Assembly (NCBI GenBank): GCA_900012615.1 | Contig: LT009756.1 | Coordinates: 947,288-986,157 of the forward strand | Source of the DNA: Agrobacterium genomosp. 13 str. CFBP 6927 | Lineage (GTDB): Bacteria; Pseudomonadota; Alphaproteobacteria; Rhizobiales; Rhizobiaceae | Length of the DNA: 38,870 bases | Direction of reading: 5' to 3' | In this document: one piece after another, positions 7,300 through 15,547 of the stretch | How the letters are laid out: every line of letters starts with the position of its first letter | Position numbering within the stretch: position 1 is the stretch's first letter | Made by a program: the position numbers and the translations under genes | Notes under the pieces: generated by a model | The model's input: only the letters and a program-made list of their open reading frames with translations | Told to the model about the DNA's origin: nothing | The model's database searches: none

Positions 7300-8412
7300 T
7301 CACCCAATCGCCTTGATCACCTTCGGCAGCGCCTGCTCAAAGAGATCGAGCTTGTCATCCGGTCCCACACTCACACGAATGCAGCGATTGAGCGGGGCGA
7401 TGCCCGGCATGCGGATGAAAACGCCATGCTCCATCAAACCATCGACGATGGCGCGGGCGTAAGCACCATCGCGGTGGCAATCGATGGTGACGAAATTGGT
7501 GGCCGAGGGGAGCGGCGAAAACCCGTTATCGCGGGCAATCGCGACAATACGCTCGCGGGCGTTTGAGATTTTTCCGACAACCTCATGCAGATAGGCCTGG
7601 TCCTTCAGCGCCGCCAATGCGCCGGCGACGGAAATACGCGCCATGCCGAAATGATTGCGGATCTTGTCGAAGGCTTCGACATTGCCAAGCGTGCCGATGG
7701 CATAACCCACGCGGGCGCCGGCCAGCCCATAGGCTTTCGAGAAAGTCCGCATGCGCAGGATGTTCGGCTGGCCGATCAGCGCGTCTATGGCCGGCACGGC
7801 GCTTGCGGGTGCGGTCTCGCAATAGGCTTCGTCCAGAATGAGCAGGCAGGTTTCCGGCAACGCCCGGGCAAAGGCGATGACCTCGCTTGCCTCCCACCAG
7901 CTTCCCATCGGATTGTCGGGATTGGCGAAATAGACCAGCGGCGCATTTTCCCGGATAACGAGATCGAGAAGCCCGTCGAGATCCTCGTGATCGTCGACAT
8001 AGGGTGTGGTCACGAGTTTTCCGCCAAACCCGTTCACGTGGTAATTGAAGGTGGGATAACCGCCGAGCGACGTGACCACTGGCGTTCCCGGCTCGACGAT
8101 CAGCCTGGCGATCTCACCCAGCAACCCATCGACCCCGCCGCCGATGGCGATATTGCCGCGCGCAACGCCGTGGTGGATGGCCAGCGCCTCCTTCAACTCG
8201 AAATTTTCCGGATCGCTATACATCCAGGTATCGGCGGCCGCATCGCGCATGGCCAGAAGCACGGAAGGGGCGGGGCCGAAGCCGCTTTCATTGGCGCCGA
8301 TCCGTGCTTCCACCTTCAGGCCACGGTTCCGCTCGATGGCTTCAGGGCCGACGAAAGGAACGGTTGAGGGGAGCGAGACGGCAAGCGGCGTAAGGCGTGA
8401 GAAAGCGGACAT
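7300..8412 (-). CDS. HisC-like class I/II aminotransferase
   Basis: This 370-residue PLP enzyme resembles histidinol-phosphate aminotransferase. It has the phosphate-end glycines around GGGVDGLLG, the substrate-side FANPDNPMG (N164-P168), the cofactor aspartate in LILDEAY (D194) and the Schiff-base lysine K226 in RTFSKAYGLAGARVGY. HisC-type enzymes act in histidine synthesis, but many rhizobial relatives work on aromatic amino acids or other substrates. No histidine genes are nearby, so I do not assign hisC. There is no strong ribosome site before the ATG. Two terminators in the gap from the PilZ gene suggest it has its own promoter. Confidence 0.82.
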   Translation of the reverse strand: MSAFSRLTPLAVSLPSTVPFVGPEAIERNRGLKVEARIGANESGFGPAPSVLLAMRDAAADTWMYSDPENFELKEALAIHHGVARGNIAIGGGVDGLLGEIARLIVEPGTPVVTSLGGYPTFNYHVNGFGGKLVTTPYVDDHEDLDGLLDLVIRENAPLVYFANPDNPMGSWWEASEVIAFARALPETCLLILDEAYCETAPASAVPAIDALIGQPNILRMRTFSKAYGLAGARVGYAIGTLGNVEAFDKIRNHFGMARISVAGALAALKDQAYLHEVVGKISNARERIVAIARDNGFSPLPSATNFVTIDCHRDGAYARAIVDGLMEHGVFIRMPGIAPLNRCIRVSVGPDDKLDLFEQALPKVIKAIG

Positions 8413-8461
8413 TGGCTGAGAGTTCCGGTACCTGTTTTAAAACCCGGCACACAATAGGTGC

Positions 8462-8490
8462 AAAAAAACCGGACGCAAGCCGCGCCCGGT
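8462..8490 (-). terminator. Intrinsic terminator (second of a tandem pair)
   Basis: On the minus strand, ACCGGGCGC pairs with GCGTCCGGT (one G-U pair) around GGCTT and is followed at once by seven T residues. It lies about 90 bases past the PilZ stop and 50 bases before the HisC-like gene. Confidence 0.8.
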
Positions 8491-8540
8491 TATTGGATGA
8501 CTGTTTTGGAACAGTTTTTTCCTCCGCCACTTCCCGACGG

Positions 8541-8569
8541 AAAAACCTGCCGGCGAATCGGCCGGCAGG
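8541..8569 (-). terminator. Intrinsic terminator after the PilZ gene
   Basis: On the minus strand, CCTGCCGGC pairs with GCCGGCAGG around a short loop, and TTTTT follows. It begins about 12 bases past the PilZ stop. Confidence 0.82.
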
Positions 8570-8580
8570 CCGTGCCAGGT

Positions 8581-8928
8581 TCAGGCGCTGGTCTCAAAGC
8601 TCAATCTGCGCACATGGTGCAGGAATTCGGCGTCGATCAGCATATTGAAGCCGATCGTGACCTTTTCTTCCTCCCGGCGGATCAGCGTGCAGCCGATTTC
8701 GTCGCGGATACCGAGAATTTCCAGATAGAAATTGGCGGGCATCTCCAGATTCGGGCTGACTTCGAGTTCCGCGCCGTAAAGCGAGATGGTGCGCACCAGG
8801 CAGCGCATGGTGTCCTTGGCACTGAGGTGGTGCCCGATGAAGGTGATCTTGCCGGGTCGGTCGATCTGAAATTTCTCGTACTTCTCGTCCTGGGGGACGT
8901 TCTGACGGGGATCCATATGCAAAGCCAT
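8581..8928 (-). CDS. PilZ-domain protein, putative c-di-GMP effector
   Basis: The 115-residue protein is a stand-alone PilZ-like domain spanning nearly its full length, with RTISLYGAELEVSPNLEMPANFYLEI as the core strand region and IGCTLIRREEEKVTIGFNM near the end. PilZ domains bind cyclic di-GMP and regulate motility, exopolysaccharide or cell-cycle functions. The usual RxxxR loop is not obvious at the N-terminus and the D/NxSxxG motif is reduced to RTISLYGAEL, so ligand binding is uncertain. A GGGAGG lies before the ATG. Two terminators follow, so it is probably a single-gene transcript. Confidence 0.78.
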   Translation of the reverse strand: MALHMDPRQNVPQDEKYEKFQIDRPGKITFIGHHLSAKDTMRCLVRTISLYGAELEVSPNLEMPANFYLEILGIRDEIGCTLIRREEEKVTIGFNMLIDAEFLHHVRRLSFETSA

Positions 8929-9259
8929 GACAACCTCCCGGATTGCCTCTTCCTGGTGCTGATTTTAACGCGGCTTCCTTGCCAGCGCGTGAAGGAAATT
9001 CGCGCAATTGTCTGTTTTCCGTCTCGACATGGGCCAACGCCCCTTACGCAAGCCGATGTTTCCCTTGGGGGAAATGCGCTCGGCTTTGTCTGGTTGCAGG
9101 CGTGTCGCAGCCTGAGCTGATAATGTGTCATGCTTGCACCGGGCTGGCGTCGCCGTGCGGTTGACGCGGGCCGTACTTGGCGTTACGCCTGATCGGGCAA
9201 TATGGCTTTGCGCGAGTGGGTGGGACTGGCCCGTCGCGATTCGTGTCTGGGAGTTGAAT
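8929..9259. other. 331-base intergenic region between divergent genes
   Basis: The stretch between the PilZ gene and the flavoprotein must carry both promoters. The flavoprotein frame is open back to 9125, but that extension lacks any flavoprotein-like sequence. I see no gene or clear palindrome here. Confidence 0.5.
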
Positions 9260-10477
9260 GTGACGGGTAGGCTGGTAATCGTCGGGGCGGGGCAGGCCGC
9301 TTTCGCGCTGGCGGCAAAGCTCAGGGCGCTGAAGGATGAGCGCCCCATCACCATCATCGGTTCCGAGGATGCCTATCCTTACCAGCGGCCGCCGCTTTCC
9401 AAAAAATACCTTCTCGGCGAAATGAGCTTCGACCGGCTGATGTTCCGGCCGGAGGAATGGTACGCGGAAAACAATGTCGATATCCGGCTCTCCACCTGGG
9501 TGGAGGAAATCGACCGCGCGGCCAAATCGTTGCGCATGCAGGATGGCAGCACGCTTTCCTACGACAGGCTGGTGCTGGCGACCGGTGCCGCCCCCCGCCT
9601 GCTGCCGGCCAGCATCGGCGGCGATCTCGAAGGGGTTCTGACCGTTCGCGACAAGCGCGATGCCGACCGGCTGATGGCGGAGATGAAGCCCGGCCGCCGG
9701 CTGCTGGTCATCGGCGGTGGTTATATCGGTCTGGAGGCGGCGGCCGTCGCCCGCAAGCTCGGCCTCGATGTGACGCTGATCGAAATGGCTGACCGTATTC
9801 TCCAGCGCGTGGCGGCGAAAGAAACGGCCGACATCATGCGCGGCATTCATCAGGCAAATGGCGTCGCGATCCGCGAAAAGACCGGCCTTGTGCGCCTTGT
9901 CGGCATGGATGGCCGGGTTGCCGCTGCAGAGCTTTCGGATGGTTCGACGCTTGACGTGGATTTCGTCATCGTCGGTATCGGCGTGACGCCGAACGACCGC
10001 CTTGCGCGCGAATCGGGCCTCGATGTCGGCAATGGCATAGTGGTGGACGAATATACCCGCAGTTCGGACAGCGATATTCATGCGGTGGGCGATTGTGCCT
10101 TGCTGCCCTGGCGCGGCCAGCATGTGCGAATCGAATCGGTCCAGAACGCGGTCGATCAGGCTGAGGCCGCCGCTCATGTGCTGGCCGGCACAGAAATCGC
10201 CTATGACGCCAAGCCGTGGTTCTGGTCGGATCAATACGAGGTGAAGCTGCAGATTGCCGGTTTCAACCTCGGTTACGACGAGACGGTGCTGCGGCCGGGC
10301 GCACGCGAAGGCAGCTGGTCTGTCTGGTATTTCCGCGATGGCCGCTTCGTGGCCGTCGATGCCGTCAATGACGCCAAGGCCTATGTTGCCGGCAAGAAAT
10401 TGCTCGATACCGGCGCTGAACCGGACCGCGCCATTCTGGCGGACCCCTCCGCCGATCTGAAATTACTGCTCTCCTGA
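9260..10477 (+). CDS. FAD-dependent ferredoxin/rubredoxin-type reductase
   Basis: The 405-residue product is a pyridine-nucleotide disulfide oxidoreductase-like flavoprotein of the ferredoxin reductase group (putidaredoxin/rhodocoxin reductase type). It has the FAD-binding GAGQAA at about residue 9, the NAD(P)H-binding GGGYIGLEAA at about residue 152, the second FAD motif DIHAVGDCA, and a C-terminal reductase domain. Such enzymes pass electrons from NAD(P)H to a small iron-sulfur protein that feeds an oxygenase or P450. The start is the GTG at 9260, with GGGAG six bases upstream; a longer frame from 9125 has no ribosome site and a poor sequence. No ferredoxin or oxygenase is nearby. The aldolase gene starts 7 bases after its stop. 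Confidence 0.86.
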   Translation: MTGRLVIVGAGQAAFALAAKLRALKDERPITIIGSEDAYPYQRPPLSKKYLLGEMSFDRLMFRPEEWYAENNVDIRLSTWVEEIDRAAKSLRMQDGSTLSYDRLVLATGAAPRLLPASIGGDLEGVLTVRDKRDADRLMAEMKPGRRLLVIGGGYIGLEAAAVARKLGLDVTLIEMADRILQRVAAKETADIMRGIHQANGVAIREKTGLVRLVGMDGRVAAAELSDGSTLDVDFVIVGIGVTPNDRLARESGLDVGNGIVVDEYTRSSDSDIHAVGDCALLPWRGQHVRIESVQNAVDQAEAAAHVLAGTEIAYDAKPWFWSDQYEVKLQIAGFNLGYDETVLRPGAREGSWSVWYFRDGRFVAVDAVNDAKAYVAGKKLLDTGAEPDRAILADPSADLKLLLS

Positions 10478-10484
10478 GGATATC

Positions 10485-11282
10485 ATGCCCGCTCCAGAAA
10501 ACCGCTTCAAAACCGCCATCCACGCCGGCAGGCCGCAGATTGGCCTCTGGCTCGACATGGGTGAGGCCATCACGGCGGAAATCGCCGGAACGGCGGGGTT
10601 CGACTGGCTGGTGATTGACGGCGAGCACGGGCCGAACGATCTGCGCAGCATCATCGACCAGCTGCGCGCCCTTGCCACGTCGCCCGCCGAGCCGGTGGTG
10701 CGCGTGCCGGTCGGCGAAAGCTGGATGATCAAGCAGCTCCTGGATGCGGGCGCCCGCACGCTGCTCGTTCCCATGGTCGATTCGGCGGCGCAGGCGGAAG
10801 CGCTGGTGAGCGCCATGCATTATCCGCCGCGCGGCATTCGCGGCATGGGGGCTGCCGTTGCCCGCGCCTCCGCTTTCAATACCATTACCGATTATGCCGA
10901 CAGCGCCTCCGACAGTGTCTGTCTTCTGGTGCAGGCCGAAACGCGCGCCGCGATCAACGATCTCGACAATATTCTCGCGGTGGAGGGTGTGGACGGCGTC
11001 TTTATCGGCCCGGCGGATCTCGCGGCGGATATGGGTTATCTCGGCAAGCTGGATGAGCCGGAAGTGCAGGCGGTCATCGAGGCGGCAATCGTCAAGATCG
11101 TCGCGGCCGGCAAGGCCGCCGGCATTCTCACCTTCAACGAGACCTTCAATCGCCGTTATCTCGAACTCGGCGCGTCTTTTGTGGCTGTCGGTGCCGATGT
11201 CACGGAATTTGCCAACACGCTGCGCTCGCTTTCCAGCCGCTACAAAGGCGGGGCAGCACCTGCGGCGAAATCCGGATATTAA
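10485..11282 (+). CDS. HpcH/HpaI-family class II aldolase
   Basis: The 265-residue product belongs to the HpcH/HpaI aldolase family, metal-dependent TIM-barrel enzymes that cleave or form bonds with pyruvate (or oxaloacetate) and an aldehyde. Motifs are FDWLVIDGEHGPND near the N-terminus, the VPMVDSAAQAEALVSAMHYPPRGIRGMG block and the GVDGVFIGPADLAADMGY block that carry metal and substrate ligands. In homoprotocatechuate degradation HpaI cleaves 4-hydroxy-2-ketoheptanedioate. No other genes of that pathway are here, so the true substrate is open. A GAGGAT ribosome site precedes the ATG, and the gene is spaced as an operon with the flavoprotein. Confidence 0.88.
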   Translation: MPAPENRFKTAIHAGRPQIGLWLDMGEAITAEIAGTAGFDWLVIDGEHGPNDLRSIIDQLRALATSPAEPVVRVPVGESWMIKQLLDAGARTLLVPMVDSAAQAEALVSAMHYPPRGIRGMGAAVARASAFNTITDYADSASDSVCLLVQAETRAAINDLDNILAVEGVDGVFIGPADLAADMGYLGKLDEPEVQAVIEAAIVKIVAAGKAAGILTFNETFNRRYLELGASFVAVGADVTEFANTLRSLSSRYKGGAAPAAKSGY

Positions 11283-11285
11283 AGC

Positions 11286-11474
11286 TCAATCGTCGTTGCT
11301 GGCATTCAGCTTTTCCGGCGGAATGCCCTCTTCGCCGGAGGCGAGATAACCGCTGTTGATGAGGGCGGCGCGGACGATGCGCTGGATCGCCTCATCCCTG
11401 TCGATGCCGTGATCTCTCGCAAAATCCGACAATGCCTCTTCAAGATCATCGCTAAACTGCATTTTTGCCCCCAT
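11286..11474 (-). CDS. Small protein with an RHH-like helix pair (up to 62 aa)
   Basis: The product, MGAKMQFSDDLEEALSDF onward, is acidic and mostly helical, with DRDEAIQRIVRAAL resembling a short ribbon-helix-helix or CopG-like element. I do not recognise a family. The start could be the ATG at 11474 or the second at 11462; a GGGGG lies 4 bases before the latter. It converges with the aldolase gene, 3 bases away. No partner toxin is beside it, so a lone DNA-binding role or none is possible. Confidence 0.5.
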   Translation of the reverse strand: MGAKMQFSDDLEEALSDFARDHGIDRDEAIQRIVRAALINSGYLASGEEGIPPEKLNASNDD

Positions 11475-11556
11475 TCTTCATGTCTTCAAACCAATACGAA
11501 CAGGCAAGGCGGAATAAATCCCGCCTCGCCTGAATTTTGTATTGTCACGCAGTCGA

Positions 11557-11898
11557 TTAGCGCCAGCGATAAAGGCTGCTATTCGACGAGCTCTGCTGCG
11601 TGCCGGCGCCGACCGCATAACCGATCGCGAAACCGAGTGCGCCGACGATCGTCAGCAGCGAGGTTGCGGTGCCCGGATTTTCCTTGACCGCCTCCACCAC
11701 ATTCTGGCCCTGGGCGCGGACATTGCTCGCCGCCTTGCGAACGCGGCCACGCGCCTCATCCAGAAATTCCGATGCGTCTTCACCAACGCCTTCCGCGCGG
11801 GCGGAAACGGATTTGGAGAGAGACGCGATTTGCGTGCGCAACTCCGCAATCTGATTTTCGATCGTGTCTTCGACAACATTCAGTTTGGTCTGAGCCAT
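11557..11898 (-). CDS. DUF883/ElaB-like membrane-anchored protein
   Basis: The 113-residue protein has an N-terminal amphipathic helical region, MAQTKLNVVEDTIENQIAEL and onward, likely a coiled coil to about residue 70. One C-terminal transmembrane segment follows (LLTIVGALGFAIGYAVG), with a short polar tail ending in WR. This is the architecture of ElaB/YqjD-type DUF883 proteins, inner-membrane proteins that associate with ribosomes in stationary phase in E. coli. An AGAGGTG ribosome site precedes the ATG at 11898. The frame extends further upstream but without a plausible sequence. Confidence 0.72.
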   Translation of the reverse strand: MAQTKLNVVEDTIENQIAELRTQIASLSKSVSARAEGVGEDASEFLDEARGRVRKAASNVRAQGQNVVEAVKENPGTATSLLTIVGALGFAIGYAVGAGTQQSSSNSSLYRWR

Positions 11899-12022
11899 TA
11901 GAACACCTCTTTTGTTACCGAAGCGAGAACGTGTCGGCCTTAAAGAAGTTCCCCAATTCTCCCGTAAAGTTTGACCGACCGCCCTCCGTCCAACAGGTTT
12001 TTCGGCTTCTTGGCGAAAAAGC

Positions 12023-12050
12023 CTTGCATTCATTTTTTTTACGCAATAAT
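12023..12050 (+). promoter_or_regulatory. Promoter of the tRNA-Ser gene
   Basis: CTTGCA (12023-12028) and AATAAT (12045-12050) are separated by 16 bases. The expected transcription start falls just before the mature tRNA 5' end at 12062. Confidence 0.6.
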
Positions 12051-12061
12051 CAGGCCGCACC

Positions 12062-12152
12062 GGAGAGGTGGCCGAGTGGTCGAAGGCGCTCCCCTGCTAA
12101 GGGAGTATACGTCAAAAGCGTATCGTGGGTTCGAATCCCATCCTCTCCGCCA
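12062..12152 (+). tRNA. tRNA-Ser (anticodon GCT)
   Basis: The 91-base gene folds as a class II tRNA. The acceptor arms GGAGAGG (12062-12068) and CCTCTCC (12142-12148) pair, a discriminator G follows, and CCA is encoded. The anticodon stem CTCCC/GGGAG holds a CTGCTAA loop with anticodon GCT at 12096-12098. The long variable arm follows, then the T loop TTCGAAT. It decodes AGC and AGU. Confidence 0.95.
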
Positions 12153-12746
12153 CTTCAGCGCATGGCGTAACTCTCCCCGAAAAAATCGTCTCAAGCCGAC
12201 TCATAGTCGCTGCTCATGAAATGTCATGTGGCCGAAACGACGATACCCCTTATATGCAAATCATCAGTCAAAGTGTCTGTCGAAGCAGGTCTGCCGAATC
12301 GTTATCCGGTGAATCGGTGGCAGACGGCATGTGTTTCCCGATACACGCTGCGACATCATGCCAAGGGCCGGGCCGAGAACAGGCAAATATTTCCATCATT
12401 ACTGGCCGGCGCAGCAACGGATCGCCGAAAAGGCGTGTAGTTTAGAAAGACCTTGTTAACTGCGCTAACTAACGGATTTTCAAGGAACTTCTTAACGCAT
12501 CGTAAAGCCGCTTATCCTTTGGTGGCGCACTGTGTGTTGTTTCCGCAACAAACCGAAATGAAGCATATACGTAAATGCGGTTTATCGGATGTTGGCGATT
12601 GCAAGCCGCGAAACCTTTTGTATTTTCACGACCAGAAGCGAGGCGGTGGATCGTTTGGCTTCTAAGAACACGGGAATGGGGCAGGGAATGCTGTCCTTCA
12701 GCGAAAGTACCCAGACCCTTTTAAAAACTTTGACTGGAGGTCAACC
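12153..12746. other. 594-base upstream region of the first porin gene
   Basis: No coding region is convincing. The stretch from about 12440 is AT-rich, as expected for the porin promoter and a long leader. A TGTTG/CAACA short inverted repeat occurs near 12534. A strong AGGAGG-like ribosome site, TGGAGGT, lies just before the porin ATG. Confidence 0.45.
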
Positions 12747-13763
12747 ATGAACATCAAGAGCCTTCTGATCGGCTCCGCTGCGGCTCTCGCAGCAGTATCC
12801 GGCGCACAGGCCGCTGACGCTATCGTCGCTGCTGAGCCTGAGCCCCTTGAATACGTTCGCGTTTGCGACGCTTTCGGCACCGGCTTCTTCTACATCCCCG
12901 GCACCGAAACCTGCCTGAAGTTCGGCGGTTACGTTCGTTTCCAGACCAACATTGGCCGCGATGCCAAGGGTACGTCTGACTGGAACTCGTTCACGCGCGC
13001 TCAGTTCGAAGTTGACACCCGCACCGACACCGAACTCGGTGCTCTGCGTGGCTTCATCGGCTTCCGTGGCAATGCCGACAACGGTTCTGCTTCTGGTTCC
13101 AGCGTTTTCGTTGACCAGGCCTTCATCGAACTCGGCGGCCTGAAGGTCGGTAAGTTCTACAGCTGGTGGGACGATAGCCTTTCTGGCGAAACGGACGAGC
13201 TGTCTTCCAACGCTCTGTTCAACTCCATTCGTTACACCTACGATGCTGGCTCGTTCTGGGCAGGCGTTTCGGTTGACGAACTCGAAGGCATCACTGTTGG
13301 TCCGTTTAACGAAACCGACAACAACGTTGGTGTTGCTCTCGGCGTTGGCGCCAAGCTCGGCGCTGCTTCCTTCCAGCTCATCGGTGGCTACGACACCGAC
13401 CGCGAAAACGGCTCTGTACGCCTGATCGCAACGGCTGACGTTGGTCCGGGCACGCTTGGCCTGGCTGGTGTTTGGGCTTCCGGCGCAAACGCTTACTACA
13501 ACGTCTCCGAGTGGGCAGTTGCTGCGGAATACGCCATCAAGGCAACCGACAAGCTGACGATCACCCCCGGCGTTCAGTACTACGGCAACTACGGCCTGGT
13601 TTCCTGGGATGACTTCTCGAACGACGACGGCTGGACAGCTGGTCTAACGCTCGACTACAAGATCACGCAGGGCCTCTCCACGAAGATCGCTGTTAACTAC
13701 GTTGACATCGACAACCGTGACGACCAGGTTAAGGGTTTCGTTCGCCTTCAGCGTTCGTTCTAA
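12747..13763 (+). CDS. ropA: RopA/Omp2-type outer-membrane porin
   Basis: The 338-residue protein is a porin of the rhizobial RopA / Brucella Omp2b type (Porin_2 family). A signal peptide of about 22 residues ends AVSGAQA and is followed by mature ADAIVAAEPEPLEYVRVC. The conserved FYIPGTETCLKFGGYVRF follows, then alternating beta-strand segments, and the chain ends in the phenylalanine RLQRSF needed for barrel assembly. Two cysteines, in YVRVCDAFG and TETCLKFG, may form a disulfide. These porins form trimeric diffusion channels for small hydrophilic solutes. A TGGAGGT precedes the ATG and a terminator follows the stop. The next gene is a near-copy. Confidence 0.93.
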   Translation: MNIKSLLIGSAAALAAVSGAQAADAIVAAEPEPLEYVRVCDAFGTGFFYIPGTETCLKFGGYVRFQTNIGRDAKGTSDWNSFTRAQFEVDTRTDTELGALRGFIGFRGNADNGSASGSSVFVDQAFIELGGLKVGKFYSWWDDSLSGETDELSSNALFNSIRYTYDAGSFWAGVSVDELEGITVGPFNETDNNVGVALGVGAKLGAASFQLIGGYDTDRENGSVRLIATADVGPGTLGLAGVWASGANAYYNVSEWAVAAEYAIKATDKLTITPGVQYYGNYGLVSWDDFSNDDGWTAGLTLDYKITQGLSTKIAVNYVDIDNRDDQVKGFVRLQRSF

Positions 13764-13788
13764 TCTGATCTGACATTGTCAGTGATGG

Positions 13789-13815
13789 AAAGCCCGGCTC
13801 TCGAGCCGGGCTTTT
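13789..13815 (+). terminator. Intrinsic terminator of the first porin
   Basis: AAGCCCGGCT pairs with AGCCGGGCTT and TTT follows, 26 bases past the stop. The 61 bases from the stop codon through this terminator are identical to those after the second porin. Confidence 0.9.
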
Positions 13816-14369
13816 TCGTTTCTGTAACGCCTTTCCGGCAAGAGGTGCGGGGATCATCGCCACGCCAGTGGCCGGGTGCCGATTGGCTTTGATGTTTCGA
13901 CCCGGCGTCGCAGCGGATGACTGGCCTTGACGGCAATTGCGGTTGTTGATTCGTTCGGGATCCTCTGCCTCCGGAAATGTATGAAGGTGAGACAACGAGC
14001 CGATTCTGAACGCTGCCTGTGAATTCTAGAGAGCCGCAAATCGCTTTTTGGACAATCTCACATGGCTTGATTGCGTCGGTATTTTGTTTTTGCGACGGAT
14101 TTGACTCATGAGAAAGATTTTCCACTTTCCGCAAGTGCTTGAAATAAATCAAAAATTAACGATTTGTTAAGAAGTGCGCCGGGGTCGGTTAGAATTGTAG
14201 CTATTTCGCAACAATGAAAAACTAAGGACACCTTACTGTCTTCCTTTCGTCATGATTGCGATTGCCTGTCCGCCAGGTTTTGGCTCTAATCACCTCCATA
14301 AGCGGCACGCATTCGTTAGTGCTTTCCCACCCGCTGCTTAGAAAATTGGCGTTTGACTGGAGGTCAACC
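13816..14369. other. Spacer and promoter region between the two porins
   Basis: No gene is visible. AT-rich sequence from about 14090 to 14240 probably carries the second promoter. Sequence matching the region before the first porin starts only about 18 bases before the ATG (TTTGACTGGAGGTCAACC). The two promoters are thus otherwise different and may respond to different signals. Confidence 0.45.
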
Positions 14370-15379
14370 ATGAACATCAAGAGCCTTCTCATCGGCTCCG
14401 CTGCGGCTCTCGCAGCAGTATCCGGCGCACAGGCCGCTGACGCTATCGTCGCTGCCGAGCCTGAGCCCCTTGAATACGTTCGCGTTTGCGACGCTTTCGG
14501 CACCGGCTTCTTCTACATCCCCGGCACCGAAACCTGCCTGAAGTTCGGCGGTTACATCCGTTTCCAGACCAACTTTGGCCGTGACGCCAAGGGTACGTCT
14601 GACTGGAACTCGTTCACGCGCGCCCAGTTCGAAGTTGACACCCGCACCGACACCGAACTCGGTGCTCTGCGTGGCTTCATCGGCTTCCGTGGCAATGCCG
14701 ACAACGGCACTGCTTCTGGTTCCAGCGTTTTCGTTGACCAGGCCTTCATCGAACTCGGCGGCCTGAAGGTCGGTAAGTTCTACAGCTGGTGGGACGACGA
14801 TCTGAATGGCGAAACCGACATTCTGTCCACGAACACCCTGTTCAACTCGATCAAGTACACCTACGACGCTGGTTCTTTCCAGGCTGCTCTCTCGGTTGAC
14901 GAGCTTGAAGGTTCGTACGGTCAGTACCAGTACGGTCCGGACAACAACGTCGGCATCGGCGGCAAGTTCGGCGCAGTTACCGCCAACCTGATCGCCAGCT
15001 ACGACTTCGATGCAGAAAACGTTGCTATCCGCACATCCTGTTCGCTGACATTGGTCCGGGCACCTTCGGTCTTGCTGGTGTATGGGCTTCGGGCGACAAC
15101 GCTTACTACGCAAAGTCTGAATGGGCTGTTGCCGTTGAGTACGCGATCAAGGCTACGGATCGTCTGACGCTTACCCCCGGCTTCGAGTACCTCAGCAAGC
15201 TGGACGTCAACCCTGTTGACGGCGACTTCACTGGCGACCGTGACGCCTGGACTGCTGGTCTGACGGTTGACTACAAGATCACTGAAGGTCTCGCTACCAA
15301 GATCACCGCCAACTACTACGACGAAGATGGTCGTGACGATGAAGTCACCGGCTTCGTTCGCCTTCAGCGCACGTTCTAA
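14370..15379 (+). pseudogene. Second RopA/Omp2-type porin, frameshifted
   Basis: This is a second porin of the same family. The first 140 or so codons are nearly identical to the gene at 12747, including the signal peptide and FYIPGTETCLKFGGY; only about three residues differ up to the WWDD motif. The open frame runs to about 15033 and then turns into unrelated sequence that stops at 15167. In the next frame the porin sequence resumes as FADIGPGTFGLAGVW and continues to the terminal RLQRTF at 15379. The 1010-base span is one short of a multiple of three, so a single missing base near 15033-15036 explains it. It is either a recent pseudogene or a sequencing error. Confidence 0.85.
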
Positions 15380-15405
15380 TCTGATCTGACATTGTCAGTG
15401 ATGGA

Positions 15406-15432
15406 AAGCCCGGCTCTCGAGCCGGGCTTTTT
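15406..15432 (+). terminator. Intrinsic terminator of the second porin
   Basis: AAGCCCGGCT/AGCCGGGCTT with TTT is an exact copy of the terminator after the first porin. Confidence 0.9.
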
Positions 15433-15482
15433 CGTTTGAATATCTGCCGAAGCGGAAAACCGCGTGGCTTGGATGGGGAAAC

Positions 15483-15510
15483 AAAAAAAGCACCGGGCCA
15501 GCCGGTGCTT
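15483..15510 (-). terminator. Intrinsic terminator of the lytic transglycosylase gene
   Basis: On the minus strand AGCACCGG pairs with CCGGTGCT around a short loop and runs into seven T residues. It lies about 40 bases past the stop at 15548. Confidence 0.85.
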
Positions 15511-15547
15511 CGATGGTCTCACGGTGCTCGGCCGACGAACCTGACCC

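Noticed and set aside
7066..7566. Open frames spanning the repeat at 7163 and into the HisC-like gene.
   Set aside because: They run through the palindromic repeat and the opposite strand of the aminotransferase. The translations are unlike any family, and no ribosome site is present.
11286..11474. A possible antitoxin-only or second toxin-antitoxin module with an RHH-like protein.
   Set aside because: No toxin-like frame lies beside it. The neighbouring small gene is a DUF883-type membrane protein 82 bases away.
12062..12152. A possible integrated element using the tRNA-Ser gene as an attachment site.
   Set aside because: No integrase, no partial tRNA copy downstream, and no change in gene content around the tRNA.
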